Source: an uncultured Collinsella sp. (GTDB lineage: Bacteria; Actinomycetota; Coriobacteriia; Coriobacteriales; Coriobacteriaceae). From it: a stretch of DNA of 25,500 nucleotides. Under the pieces are notes generated by a model. The model saw nothing but the letters and a program-made list of their open reading frames with translations. It had not been told where the DNA came from and did no database searches. Of this stretch, positions 13,314 through 22,170 are shown piece by piece. The stretch lies in NCBI GenBank assembly GCA_900551815.1, contig URXE01000034.1:1-25500 (forward strand), given 5' to 3'. The position numbers and the translations under genes are program-made. Within the stretch, counting starts at the first letter, position 1; every line of letters begins with the position of its first letter.

Positions 13314-15260
13314 TTAGATTTCGGAACGGTTGACCGACGTCTGGGCGCGCTCGGCATTCCATGCAACAAGTGCCTCGTGGACCGCTTTGGCGACATCGGC
13401 CGGAACGCCTCGAACTTCTGCAATCTCCTGCTCGCTTGCTGCGCGCAAACGCTTCATCGAGCCAAAATGGCGCATAATGGCACGTTTTCTGGTGGGTCCC
13501 ACGCCCGGAACGTCGTCAAGCACCGAAACCGTCATAGCCTTATCGCGCAACTCGCGATGGAACGTAATCGCAAATCGGTGGGATTCATCGCGAACCTGCT
13601 TGATCAGATAAAGCGAAGCGGAGCCGGTCGGCAGCACGACGGGAGTCTCGTCCCACGGCACGAAAACTTCCTCATCGGCCTTTGCCAAGCCACAAACTGG
13701 TATATCGAGGCCGAGCGCCTCAAGCTGCTTAATTGCAGCGGTCAATTGCGGCTTGCCGCCATCGACAACGAGCAAATCGGGGCGCGAGCCAAAGCGCTCG
13801 TCCGCCATGCGCTCGGGAGCATAGCGACGCCCCAGAACCTCGGACATCGATACGAAGTCGTTCGCCTCGTCCAATTCGGCCTGAATTTTAAAGCGACGAT
13901 ACTGGCCCTTGTCGGCACGACCGTTGGTAAATACCACCATCGAAGCGACGGTAAAGGTGCCGTGCAACGTCGAGATATCGAAACACTCAATGCGCAACGG
14001 CGGCGCAGGCAGCGCCAGCGCGCTTTCGAGCTCCAGGAGCGCCTGATTGGTGCGATCGTCAGCATACCCCGTGCGCATCATGTAGCGCATGAGGGCATGG
14101 CGCGCATTATTGGAAGCCATATCGAGCAGGCGGTGCTTTTCGCCGCGCTGCGGCCTATGGAGATGGCAAGAGCGTTCGCGCTTGCCCGCAAGCCACTCCC
14201 CCAACGCTTCGGCATCCTCAAGCTCGACAGAAAGATTGATCTCGGCTGGAATATCAGCCGTCTCGTCGTAATAGCGCTTAAGAAAGCCCGATTGAAGCTC
14301 TTCCTCGTCGACATCCAGGCCTTTATCGAGGATGAACTCACAAGTTCGAACCGTTCGGCCCTCGCGAACGACAAAGACACAGGCGGCAGAGATAGTCTCT
14401 TCGCGATAGAAGCCGATGACGTCGATATCGACGCTTGATGGAAAAACGACCTGTTGGCGATCGTCCAGGCCCCTAATGACTTCCAGGCGACGCTTGACGC
14501 GCGCCGCACGCTCAAAATCGAGCGCCTCGGCTGCCTCCGTCATCTCGGACGTGAGCTCGTCGACGACATCCTTGCGATGGCCCGACAAGAAACGTTCGAC
14601 ACGCTTGACGTTCTTGGCATAGTCGGCAGGCGAAATCGCGCCGACGCATGCGCCCGGCCCGCGCCCGACATGGTAGTCAAAGCAGGGGCGCCCGTTTTGC
14701 GCACAAATCATATTGACGATGTCTTCTTCGCCCTTATGAGATTCGACGATGCGGCGGCAGCGGCGCCATTCCGCACAGGATGCCGAGCAAATAGGAATGA
14801 CCTTGCGTAGCGTATCGATGGTCTCACGCGCCGCACGGCTATCGGTATAGGGGCCAAAATAGCGCGTTCCCGGTTTATGACGCTCTCGCGTGTATTTAAT
14901 AGCCGGAAACAAGTCGCTCTTGGTAATGGCGATAAAGGGATAGCTTTTATCGTCTTTGAGATCGACGTTAAAGTACGGATGGTACTGGCCAATCAGATTG
15001 CGCTCGAGCACCAATGCCTCGTGCTCGGTCTCCACCACGATATAGTCGAAGCTCGCCACCAGCTGCATCATGAGCGGGATCTTTTGACGCTCGTCCTGCA
15101 GCGTCACGTATTGACGCATACGGGCACGCAGGTTTTTTGCCTTGCCCACATAGATGACATCGCCCTTGGCATCTTTCCAAAGGTAGCAGCCGGGTTGCGT
15201 GGGAACGCGCGAAACCTGCTCGGCAAGTGTTGGAATGTTGTCGTGACCTGCCACGCGCAC
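13314..15260 (-). CDS. uvrC: Excinuclease ABC subunit C
   Basis: Nuclease subunit of UvrABC nucleotide excision repair; makes both incisions around a bulky DNA lesion. The 648-residue product has the N-terminal GIY-YIG nuclease (QPGCYLWKDAKGDVIYVGKAKNL, about residues 22-44), the UVR helical hairpin with EAAEALDFERAARVKRRLEV that contacts UvrB, the RNase H-like C-terminal nuclease (RIECFDISTLHGTF and LLVVDGGKPQL), and a terminal helix-hairpin-helix pair (LDDVPGVGPTRKRAIMRHFG). The GTG at 15260 directly follows the murJ stop, with no clear ribosome binding site, so translation is probably coupled to murJ; a second GTG at 15254 is possible. Length is usual for the family. Confidence 0.97.
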   Translation of the reverse strand: MRVAGHDNIPTLAEQVSRVPTQPGCYLWKDAKGDVIYVGKAKNLRARMRQYVTLQDERQKIPLMMQLVASFDYIVVETEHEALVLERNLIGQYHPYFNVDLKDDKSYPFIAITKSDLFPAIKYTRERHKPGTRYFGPYTDSRAARETIDTLRKVIPICSASCAEWRRCRRIVESHKGEEDIVNMICAQNGRPCFDYHVGRGPGACVGAISPADYAKNVKRVERFLSGHRKDVVDELTSEMTEAAEALDFERAARVKRRLEVIRGLDDRQQVVFPSSVDIDVIGFYREETISAACVFVVREGRTVRTCEFILDKGLDVDEEELQSGFLKRYYDETADIPAEINLSVELEDAEALGEWLAGKRERSCHLHRPQRGEKHRLLDMASNNARHALMRYMMRTGYADDRTNQALLELESALALPAPPLRIECFDISTLHGTFTVASMVVFTNGRADKGQYRRFKIQAELDEANDFVSMSEVLGRRYAPERMADERFGSRPDLLVVDGGKPQLTAAIKQLEALGLDIPVCGLAKADEEVFVPWDETPVVLPTGSASLYLIKQVRDESHRFAITFHRELRDKAMTVSVLDDVPGVGPTRKRAIMRHFGSMKRLRAASEQEIAEVRGVPADVAKAVHEALVAWNAERAQTSVNRSEI

Positions 15261-17564
15261 CTACTTGCGACGAAGCAGCGCCGAGACCTCGGGCATCTTA
15301 AAGACGAAGGCAAGACCAAAAGTTACAGCGAGCGAGACGACGCCTGCAACACAAACGTAGCCCAGAGTAATGAGGATCGAGCTGCCAAGCGCTCCGACAA
15401 AGTGCTCAAGTGCCCACATGACGCCGGCGCCCGCGGCAGCGCCCAAGCCGCCGAACAGTAGGCCGAAGAAACCGCCATGCAGGATAGACTTGACCCGAAG
15501 GCCATGCAGACGACGGCGCAGCCACCACAGTGAGCATCCGACCAAGACCACGTAGTCAACGACGTACGAAAGCGCAATTGCCGGCATACCGTAGCCCAGC
15601 ACCACGCCAAACAGCAGCACCGAACCGGCCTGACCGATAGCGGAGTACAGGCAATAGCGGCTATAAGGTTTCATATCGAGCAGGGCCGAGAAGCTCTTCT
15701 GCATCAGCACGACCACGCCGTAGAGCGGCAGGGAAAGTGCCAGATAGATAAGGAACTCCGACACCAGCGCCACACCGGATTCATCGAACTTGCCGGCGCA
15801 GTAGATCATGTTGAGCGGACTGGCGAAGACGATCAGATACATCGCAAACGGAATCAGGAAGAAGAGCATCTGGGCGACACCGCGCGAAATACCCGTGCGG
15901 ACGCTGTCGTAATCCTTCTCCTGCGCATCGTGAGAGAGTTCGGTATAGAGTGCCGTCGAAAGCGAGGCGGCGATCAGCGCATAGGGCAATGTGTACCACA
16001 GGCGCGCATATGCGATAACGGAAGGGCCGGTCTCGGGCTGCACCACCAGCGCGGCGGCATTGGTAATGGAGGTCGAGACAAACATGCACACCGTGGCGAG
16101 CAGCGTCGGGACACCAAGCGCGATCGTCTGTCGCAGCGCGGGATCCTTAAAGTCGATATGGATATGAGGATGCACGCCATGCTTGCCAAGCGCGGGAATC
16201 TGACAGGCCATCTGGACAAAGACGCCGAGGGTCGTACCAGCTGCGATCAAGATAATACCGGCCTGCCCGCCAAATTGTGCAGACACAGGAGCAAAGCCCA
16301 TAAAGCTGGCGATGACGATAACATTGTTGAGAACCGGGGCAAACGTCGACCAGAAGTAGTCGCGGTGTGCGTTGAGAACGCCCGAAAACACCGATCCCAA
16401 GCCATAAAACAGAATTTGAATAGCAAAGAAGCGGAACATGAACGCAGCGGTATCCATGCTGCCGCCATCGCCCGAAAGGAACGACTGCGTCCAAATAAAG
16501 CCGGGAGCAAACACGGTGCCCAGCAGCGAGATACCGCCCAGCAGCAGAAGCAGAATACCGAGCAGGTTACCGACATACTCGTTCGATGCCTCGCGGCCCT
16601 GCTCGCGCCTCACACCCATATACACCGGCAAAAACGCCGTAACGAGCATGCCGCCCATCACGAGTTCGTAAAGCATGTTGGGCAGGTTGTTGGCAACCTG
16701 ATAGGAGGACGAGAGCAGCGACATGCCGATGGCGGCCGCCATGGCCCACGTGCGGATAAACCCGGTGACGCGCGACACGATGGTCAGCACGGTCATAAGG
16801 CCAGCAGAACGACCAACCGTGGAGTAGTCCGACGAACCCATATCGTCTACGTCGTCCTGAGAGTCCTCATAAACCTCATCTTGTGGCAGTAAATCGTCCA
16901 CGACGGCAAAGGAGCCGGTCATCGCAAAGGGATCGTCAACCAAAACGGCGTCATCAGCAGGTGCGACGTCATCGCTGGTCGGCATGTTGTTTCCGGATAC
17001 GGCATCATCATCGAATATGGCATGGTCGCCAAACACCGTGTCAACTTCTTTGGCGGCGACGGTTCGGGCAGAAAACGACAGAGGGTCCCAGTCGTCATCA
17101 CCGTCGATGGCCACGCCCTCGACGGGATCGGTCGAACCAAGCGGCGACCATTCGTCATCCGAAAGAAGCGGTTCGCCATCATCATGAGCCGCGGGCTTGG
17201 CGGAACGAGCGGCAGGAGCGCTCTGCGGCGTGCTCTTTCCCTGGGCTGCCATCAAAAACACCGCCGTCTCATCGGGACGCGGCACACGAGGAGCCTCGGA
17301 GGCGTTCGGCGTCACGCTGGCGCTCGATTGAGCGGCGGCCAAAAAGACAGCCGTCTCATCGGGACGAGCCGAAGAAAGAACCGTACGGGGAAGCGCCGTG
17401 CCGGCACCGGCGGCACGCAAGTACACGGCCGTCTCGCCCGGGTCAGCGGCAGCGGACCAAGCGTTTCGAATCTCGTTATCGAACGAAGTGGCCTCGGGCG
17501 CGGGCGCCTGAGGAGCCGACCCTTTTGCAAAGTGAGCTCCGCGCTTTGATTCTTCCTGCGGCAT
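15261..17564 (-). CDS. murJ: MurJ lipid II flippase with a long acidic repeat-bearing N-terminal extension
   Basis: MurJ moves lipid II across the membrane for peptidoglycan synthesis. The conserved MurJ/MviN core starts near residue 251 (GRSAGLMTVLTIVSRVTGFI), continues with NNLPNMLYELVMGGMLVTAF and VLNAHRDYFWSTFAPVLNN, and is about 517 residues with many hydrophobic helices, the normal family size. The first 250 residues are extra: rich in Ala, Pro, Asp and Glu, with no membrane helix and three copies of a (P/D)ETAV(Y/F)L motif at residues about 42-52, 69-79 and 98-108, then two DDxWxPL motifs (136-142 and 156-162). AGAGGA lies 7 nt before the ATG, which is 3 nt after the ybaK stop. The extension should lie in the cytoplasm and may be a phosphorylation or docking platform. 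Confidence 0.95.
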   Translation of the reverse strand: MPQEESKRGAHFAKGSAPQAPAPEATSFDNEIRNAWSAAADPGETAVYLRAAGAGTALPRTVLSSARPDETAVFLAAAQSSASVTPNASEAPRVPRPDETAVFLMAAQGKSTPQSAPAARSAKPAAHDDGEPLLSDDEWSPLGSTDPVEGVAIDGDDDWDPLSFSARTVAAKEVDTVFGDHAIFDDDAVSGNNMPTSDDVAPADDAVLVDDPFAMTGSFAVVDDLLPQDEVYEDSQDDVDDMGSSDYSTVGRSAGLMTVLTIVSRVTGFIRTWAMAAAIGMSLLSSSYQVANNLPNMLYELVMGGMLVTAFLPVYMGVRREQGREASNEYVGNLLGILLLLLGGISLLGTVFAPGFIWTQSFLSGDGGSMDTAAFMFRFFAIQILFYGLGSVFSGVLNAHRDYFWSTFAPVLNNVIVIASFMGFAPVSAQFGGQAGIILIAAGTTLGVFVQMACQIPALGKHGVHPHIHIDFKDPALRQTIALGVPTLLATVCMFVSTSITNAAALVVQPETGPSVIAYARLWYTLPYALIAASLSTALYTELSHDAQEKDYDSVRTGISRGVAQMLFFLIPFAMYLIVFASPLNMIYCAGKFDESGVALVSEFLIYLALSLPLYGVVVLMQKSFSALLDMKPYSRYCLYSAIGQAGSVLLFGVVLGYGMPAIALSYVVDYVVLVGCSLWWLRRRLHGLRVKSILHGGFFGLLFGGLGAAAGAGVMWALEHFVGALGSSILITLGYVCVAGVVSLAVTFGLAFVFKMPEVSALLRRK

Positions 17565-17567
17565 CGC

Positions 17568-18068
17568 TCAGTCCTCTCTCGTGATCGGGGCAACCGTCGC
17601 CCCGCAAAATGCAACTAAGTCATCGGGAGCAAGCTCAAGCTGATAGCCGCGCTTGCCACCCGAGATAAAAATGGTATCCCAAAGGACGCATGTCTCATCG
17701 ATCAGCGTCCGAAAGCGTTTTTTCATACCGACCGGGCTGCAACCGCCGCGGACATACCCCGTCGCGGCAAGCAGATCTTTGACATGCATCATGGTCAGCG
17801 ACTTTTCGCCTGCGGCACGCGCGGCGGCCTTGAGGTCGAGCTCGTCGGCAACGGGAATGCAGCACACGACATGGTCGTTGGACGGCGTCGTGCAGACCAG
17901 GGTCTTAAATCCCTGACCGGGCTCCTCGCCAAGCTGCTCGGAAATCGCGACGCCCAGCCCCGACGATTCGTCGCCATCGTCTTCGTACGTATGGAGAACA
18001 TAGGAGATGCCGGCGCTTTCCAGCTCGCGCATCGCATTGGTTTTTGGCGTCTTAACAGCCTTTGCCAT
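17568..18068 (-). CDS. ybaK: YbaK/EbsC-type Cys-tRNA(Pro) deacylase
   Basis: Trans-editing enzyme that hydrolyses cysteine wrongly loaded on tRNA(Pro). The 166-residue product matches the YbaK/ProX fold: KTPKTNAMRELESAGISYVLHTYE at the start, FKTLVCTTPSNDHVVCCIPVADELDLKAAARAAG in the middle with the family Lys, the GYVRGGCSPVGMKKRF motif and a C-terminal ISGGKRGYQLELAPDDL. The ATG at 18068 has AAAGGA 6 nt upstream; a longer reading from 18146 adds unrelated residues. It lies 3 nt before murJ and probably shares its transcript. The specific tRNA substrate varies within this family, so that part is less sure than the fold. Confidence 0.92.
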   Translation of the reverse strand: MAKAVKTPKTNAMRELESAGISYVLHTYEDDGDESSGLGVAISEQLGEEPGQGFKTLVCTTPSNDHVVCCIPVADELDLKAAARAAGEKSLTMMHVKDLLAATGYVRGGCSPVGMKKRFRTLIDETCVLWDTIFISGGKRGYQLELAPDDLVAFCGATVAPITRED

Positions 18069-18150
18069 GGCACATCCTTTCCCTCGCAGAGCGACGTAAG
18101 GATTAAGTATAGGGCCAATTCCGTCGCATATGCCATCTCGACACACAGAA

Positions 18151-18180
18151 GCGCCACCGAATCAAAAGGATCGGTGGCGC
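18151..18180 (-). terminator. Strong hairpin after uvrA, probable terminator
   Basis: GCGCCACCGA (18151-18160) and TCGGTGGCGC (18171-18180) form a perfect 10-bp stem with a 10-nt loop, about 20 bp after the uvrA stop. The sequence after it on the minus strand is TTCTGTGTG, so the U-run is poor. I see no better terminator in the gap. Confidence 0.6.
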
Positions 18181-18200
18181 GTCGGTACTACAACGTCTCT

Positions 18201-21080
18201 TTACTGCGCGTCGAGCTGCGCCTGACGCTCACGGTCACGCTTGAGCAACGGCGCCAAGAACTTGCCCGTGTAGCTCTGCGAACATGCCGCGACTTGCTCC
18301 GGCGTGCCTGAGACCACGACGGTTCCGCCGCCATTGCCGCCCTCGGGGCCCATATCGATCAGGCGGTCGGCAACCTTGATGACATCAAGGTTGTGCTCGA
18401 TCACCAGAACCGTGTTGCCCGCATCGACCAGGCGCTGCAAAACGTCGAGCAGCTGACGGACATCCTCAAAATGGAGGCCGGTTGTGGGCTCGTCCAAAAT
18501 GTAGAACGTCTTGCCTGTCTGGCGACGATGAAGCTCCTTGGCGAGCTTCACGCGCTGCGCCTCGCCACCCGAAAGCGTCGTAGCGGGCTGGCCCAAGCTC
18601 ACGTAGCCCAGACCCACGTCATATAGGGTCTGCAGTTTGCGCTTAATCTGCGGGATATTCCCAAAGAAAGCCAGTGCTTCGGTGACACTCATGTCGAGCA
18701 CGTCCGAGATTGTCTTGCCGCGGTAGGTAACCTCGAGTGTCTCGCGGTTATAACGCTTGCCGCCACATACCTCACAGGGGACATAGATATCGGGAAGGAA
18801 GTGCATCTCGATCTTAATCTGGCCATCGCCCTTGCACGCCTCGCAGCGACCGCCGCTTACGTTAAAGGAGAAACGTCCCGGCGAGTAGCCGCGCGCCTTC
18901 GACTCCGGCGTGCTTGCAAATAGCGCACGCAGATCATCCCACAGGCCAATATAGGTCGCAGGGTTCGAACGCGGCGTGCGACCGATCGGTGACTGGTCGA
19001 TATCGATTACCTTATCGATGCACTCGATGCCCTCAATCTTCTTGTACGGCCCCACGGGACGCGTCGAACGATGGATGGCATTCGTAAGCGCGGGCGCAAT
19101 CGTATCGGTGACCAGGGAGCTCTTACCCGATCCCGAAACACCGGTAACGACTGTGAGCGTACCGAACTCAATCTTGGCGGTAACGTTTTTGAGGTTGTTA
19201 GCGCGGGCACCCGTGATCTTAAGACAGCCACGGCCGGGCTTGCGGCGCTCATCGGGCACGCGGATCATCCGCTTGCCGGTCAAATAAGCACCCGTCATGG
19301 AATCGGGGCACGCCATGATATCGGCAGGCGTTCCCGCGGCGACCACGTGTCCGCCGTTAACGCCCGCGCCGGGACCCATATCGATCACGTAGTCGGCAGC
19401 GCGAATAGTATCTTCGTCGTGCTCGACGACGATAACGGTATTACCGATATCGCGCAAGCGCTCGAGCGTCTTGATCAGGCGCTCGTTGTCGCGTTGGTGA
19501 AGGCCGATCGACGGCTCGTCCAGAATGTACAGAACGCCCATGAGGCCGGCACCGATCTGCGTTGCCAGGCGAATGCGCTGCGCCTCGCCGCCGGAAAGCG
19601 TCGCCGAGGCGCGATCGAGCGTCAGATAGTCGAGTCCGACATCGACCAGAAAACGCAGGCGCTCCAGGATTTCCTTGACAATGCGCCCGCCGATAAACTG
19701 CTGACGCTCGGTAAGCTCCAGGCCCTCAAAAAACTCGAGCGACTCGCGACACGACAGGCAGCAGACATCGTAAATGGACTTGCCGCCCACGGTGACGGCA
19801 AGCATCTCGGGGCGCAGGCGAGCACCGTGACAGCTCGAGCATGGCTCTTCGCGAATGTATTTCTCCAAGCGAGCCCTGGTGTTCTCGTTCGTCGTCTCGT
19901 TGTAGCGCTCGTACAGGATGTTGCGCACACCCGAGAACTTAGTGTCCCACTGGCTGCGACGCCCATCGAGCTTTTGATAGTCGACCGAAATCTTCGTGTC
20001 GCCCATGCCATCCAAAAACGCACGACGCACCCGCGGGGGCAGGTCCCCCCATGGCGTATCGGCACTCACCTTAAAGTGCTTGCAGACCGCAGCAAAAATC
20101 TGCGGATAATAGTTGGAATTGCCGAACAGGCTGCCAAAGACTCCGTCGGCAATCGACTTTGAGGGGTCTTCAATCAGCGCCTCGGCATCGACTGTCTTTT
20201 TAAAGCCCAGACCATCGCACTCGGGACACGCACCATAGGGCGCGTTGAACGAGAAATCGCGCGGCTGCAGGTCGTCGATGGAATGCCCGTGTTCCGGGCA
20301 CGCCAGTGCCAGCGAATACTCTAGCAGCTCGCCCTCGGTTCCCTCGGGAGCGTCGCGGTCGGGCAGCATGTACACGTTCACGTTACCGTGCGCCAGCGCC
20401 GTCGCCTGCTCAACGGACTCGGCAATGCGACCCAGGGAGTTCTCTCGAATCACGATACGGTCGACCACGACCTCAATGTCGTGTTTGAACTTCTTGTCCA
20501 GGTCAATCGGGTCGTCAAGCGAGCGCACCTCGCCGTCGACGCGCACACGGCTAAAGCCCTCCGCACGCAGGTCCTCAAACAGCTTGGCATATTCGCCCTT
20601 GCGTCCACGAACCACCGGCGCCAACACAAACGCGCGACGGCCCTCCCCCGCCGCCAGCACCTTATCGGCAACCTGATCGGTCGTCTGACGCTCAATGACA
20701 CGACCGCACTCAGGACAGTGCGGCGTTCCCACGCGAGCAAACAGCAGACGCAGATAGTCGTAAATCTCGGTTACGGTGCCCACCGTCGAGCGTGGGTTTT
20801 TGGACGTCGTCTTCTGATCGATCGACACAGCCGGCGACAGGCCATCAATCGAGTCCAGATCGGGCTTGTCCATCTGGCCCAAAAACTGACGCGCATAGCT
20901 CGAAAGGCTCTCGACGTAACGGCGCTGGCCCTCGGCATAGATGGTATCGAACGCCAGCGAGCTCTTGCCGGATCCGGAAAGACCGGTTATGACCACGAGC
21001 TGGTCACGCGGAATGGAAACATCGATATCGCGCAGGTTATGCTCGCGCGCGCCGCGAATAACGATAGAAGAATCAGACAT
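18201..21080 (-). CDS. uvrA: Excinuclease ABC subunit A
   Basis: Damage-sensing ATPase of nucleotide excision repair; loads UvrB at lesions. The 959-residue product has two ABC-type ATPase modules: Walker A GLSGSGKSS near residue 33 and GVSGSGKSS near 645, signature LSGGEAQRIRLA near 497 and LSGGEAQRVKLA near 836, with Walker B ILDEPSIGLH and ILDEPTTGLH. Cys pairs for zinc occur in the first module (CPECGRVI, CPECDGLG) and second (CEACKGDG...CEVCGGK, about 745-770). AAGGAG lies 5 nt before the ATG. All motifs are intact. It is divergent from the mrp-like gene, and a partial SOS-box match lies in its upstream region. Confidence 0.98.
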   Translation of the reverse strand: MSDSSIVIRGAREHNLRDIDVSIPRDQLVVITGLSGSGKSSLAFDTIYAEGQRRYVESLSSYARQFLGQMDKPDLDSIDGLSPAVSIDQKTTSKNPRSTVGTVTEIYDYLRLLFARVGTPHCPECGRVIERQTTDQVADKVLAAGEGRRAFVLAPVVRGRKGEYAKLFEDLRAEGFSRVRVDGEVRSLDDPIDLDKKFKHDIEVVVDRIVIRENSLGRIAESVEQATALAHGNVNVYMLPDRDAPEGTEGELLEYSLALACPEHGHSIDDLQPRDFSFNAPYGACPECDGLGFKKTVDAEALIEDPSKSIADGVFGSLFGNSNYYPQIFAAVCKHFKVSADTPWGDLPPRVRRAFLDGMGDTKISVDYQKLDGRRSQWDTKFSGVRNILYERYNETTNENTRARLEKYIREEPCSSCHGARLRPEMLAVTVGGKSIYDVCCLSCRESLEFFEGLELTERQQFIGGRIVKEILERLRFLVDVGLDYLTLDRASATLSGGEAQRIRLATQIGAGLMGVLYILDEPSIGLHQRDNERLIKTLERLRDIGNTVIVVEHDEDTIRAADYVIDMGPGAGVNGGHVVAAGTPADIMACPDSMTGAYLTGKRMIRVPDERRKPGRGCLKITGARANNLKNVTAKIEFGTLTVVTGVSGSGKSSLVTDTIAPALTNAIHRSTRPVGPYKKIEGIECIDKVIDIDQSPIGRTPRSNPATYIGLWDDLRALFASTPESKARGYSPGRFSFNVSGGRCEACKGDGQIKIEMHFLPDIYVPCEVCGGKRYNRETLEVTYRGKTISDVLDMSVTEALAFFGNIPQIKRKLQTLYDVGLGYVSLGQPATTLSGGEAQRVKLAKELHRRQTGKTFYILDEPTTGLHFEDVRQLLDVLQRLVDAGNTVLVIEHNLDVIKVADRLIDMGPEGGNGGGTVVVSGTPEQVAACSQSYTGKFLAPLLKRDRERQAQLDAQ

Positions 21081-21141
21081 GGAAGCTCCTTGCCTCCTAC
21101 AACTTCAAATCACACTGACGATGAGTTTAGCGCACTCGACG

Positions 21142-21155
21142 CGCACAGATGTTCG
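21142..21155 (-). promoter_or_regulatory. Candidate LexA (SOS) box upstream of uvrA
   Basis: On the minus strand CGAACATCTGTGCG resembles the Gram-positive/actinobacterial LexA consensus CGAAC-N4-GTTCG, with one mismatch in the second arm. It lies 62 bp upstream of the uvrA start. uvrA is a common SOS gene, which makes the site plausible. Confidence 0.4.
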
Positions 21156-21278
21156 TAATACAAGATTCGCAGACCATTTGCGTTGTCTGACGCCGCAGAC
21201 TGCACGCTCGGTCCGTACTTTCGAATACCGTCGATCGCCTGTCACGCATCATGAATGTCTCCCGCTCGCAAACGAGGG

Positions 21279-21284
21279 TACAAT
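21279..21284 (+). promoter_or_regulatory. Candidate -10 box of the mrp-flavoprotein transcript
   Basis: TACAAT, five of six to consensus, 56 bp before the mrp start codon. No good -35 box is seen. The 259-bp gap between uvrA and mrp otherwise holds the divergent uvrA control region and a small GGGG/CCCC hairpin near 21304-21317. Confidence 0.4.
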
Positions 21285-21339
21285 GACGCTCGTGTCACAC
21301 CGCGGGGCTCCGGCCCCAACATATACAAAGGAGTCAAAC

Positions 21340-22170
21340 ATGGGTTGCGAGCACGCACAGGCGGCCGGCGGGCAAACGTCGCCGTCGCAATTTGAGGAGA
21401 ATACGCTGTCCGAGGTCAAGCGCGTTATCGCCGTGCTTTCCGGTAAGGGCGGCGTCGGCAAGTCATTCGTCACCGGCGCCATCGCCACGGAACTTTCCCG
21501 CCACGGTCACAAGGTCGGCGTCCTCGATGCCGATATTACCGGCCCCTCTATCCCTAAGATGTTCGGTATGAGCGGACGTCACGTCCACGCCCTCGGCAAC
21601 CTTATGCTGCCCGAAATCTCCGAGCACGGCGTCAAGGTTATGAGCTCTAATCTGCTGCTCCAAAACGAAACCGACCCCGTCCTCTGGCGCGGTCCGGTTA
21701 TCGCGGGTGCCATCAGGCAGTTCTGGAGCGAAACCTCATGGGGTCCCATCGACTACCTGCTGGTCGACATGCCTCCGGGAACGGGCGACGTCGCCCTCAC
21801 TGTCTTCCAGTCGCTGCCCGTCGATGGCATCGTCATCGTCACGAGCCCGCAGGATCTGGTCTCGATGATCGTCGCCAAGGCGGTCAACATGGCCGAGAAG
21901 ATGAACGTACCCATTCTGGGAATCGTCGAAAACATGAGCTATATCGAGTGCCCCGATTGCGGCAAGAAGATCGAGGTCTTTGGCAAGAGCAAGCTCCCCG
22001 AGGTCGCCGAGCGTTACAACCTCGAGATCCTAGGGCAGCTTCCCATCAATCCGGCACTCGCCGAGGCTTGCGATAAGGGCGAGGTTGAGACCGCATTGCC
22101 CGACGGTATGCTGCCCCAGGCCGTCTCCGCCGTCGAGGCCATTGCCCCGCACGAGACCGCCGAGGCCTAA
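21340..22170 (+). CDS. mrp: Mrp/NBP35-family Fe-S cluster carrier ATPase
   Basis: Cytosolic P-loop ATPase that binds and passes on Fe-S clusters. The 276-residue product shows the deviant Walker A GKGGVGKS (residues 35-42), DADITGPSIPKMFG, LLVDMPPGTGDV (Walker B), IVTSPQDLVS and the cluster-binding CPDC (Cys204 and Cys207) in ENMSYIECPDCGKK. There is no N-terminal MIP18-like domain; instead a short tail with Cys3 and His5. AAAGGAG lies 6 nt before the ATG. The next gene starts right after its stop codon, so a shared transcript and coupled translation are likely. The partner apoproteins cannot be told from sequence. Confidence 0.95.
   Translation: MGCEHAQAAGGQTSPSQFEENTLSEVKRVIAVLSGKGGVGKSFVTGAIATELSRHGHKVGVLDADITGPSIPKMFGMSGRHVHALGNLMLPEISEHGVKVMSSNLLLQNETDPVLWRGPVIAGAIRQFWSETSWGPIDYLLVDMPPGTGDVALTVFQSLPVDGIVIVTSPQDLVSMIVAKAVNMAEKMNVPILGIVENMSYIECPDCGKKIEVFGKSKLPEVAERYNLEILGQLPINPALAEACDKGEVETALPDGMLPQAVSAVEAIAPHETAEA

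Noticed and set aside
18201..21080. Repair genes uvrA and uvrC as part of a defence or mobile island
   Set aside because: Both are full-length housekeeping excinuclease subunits in a conserved neighbourhood, with no restriction, toxin, integrase or phage genes nearby.
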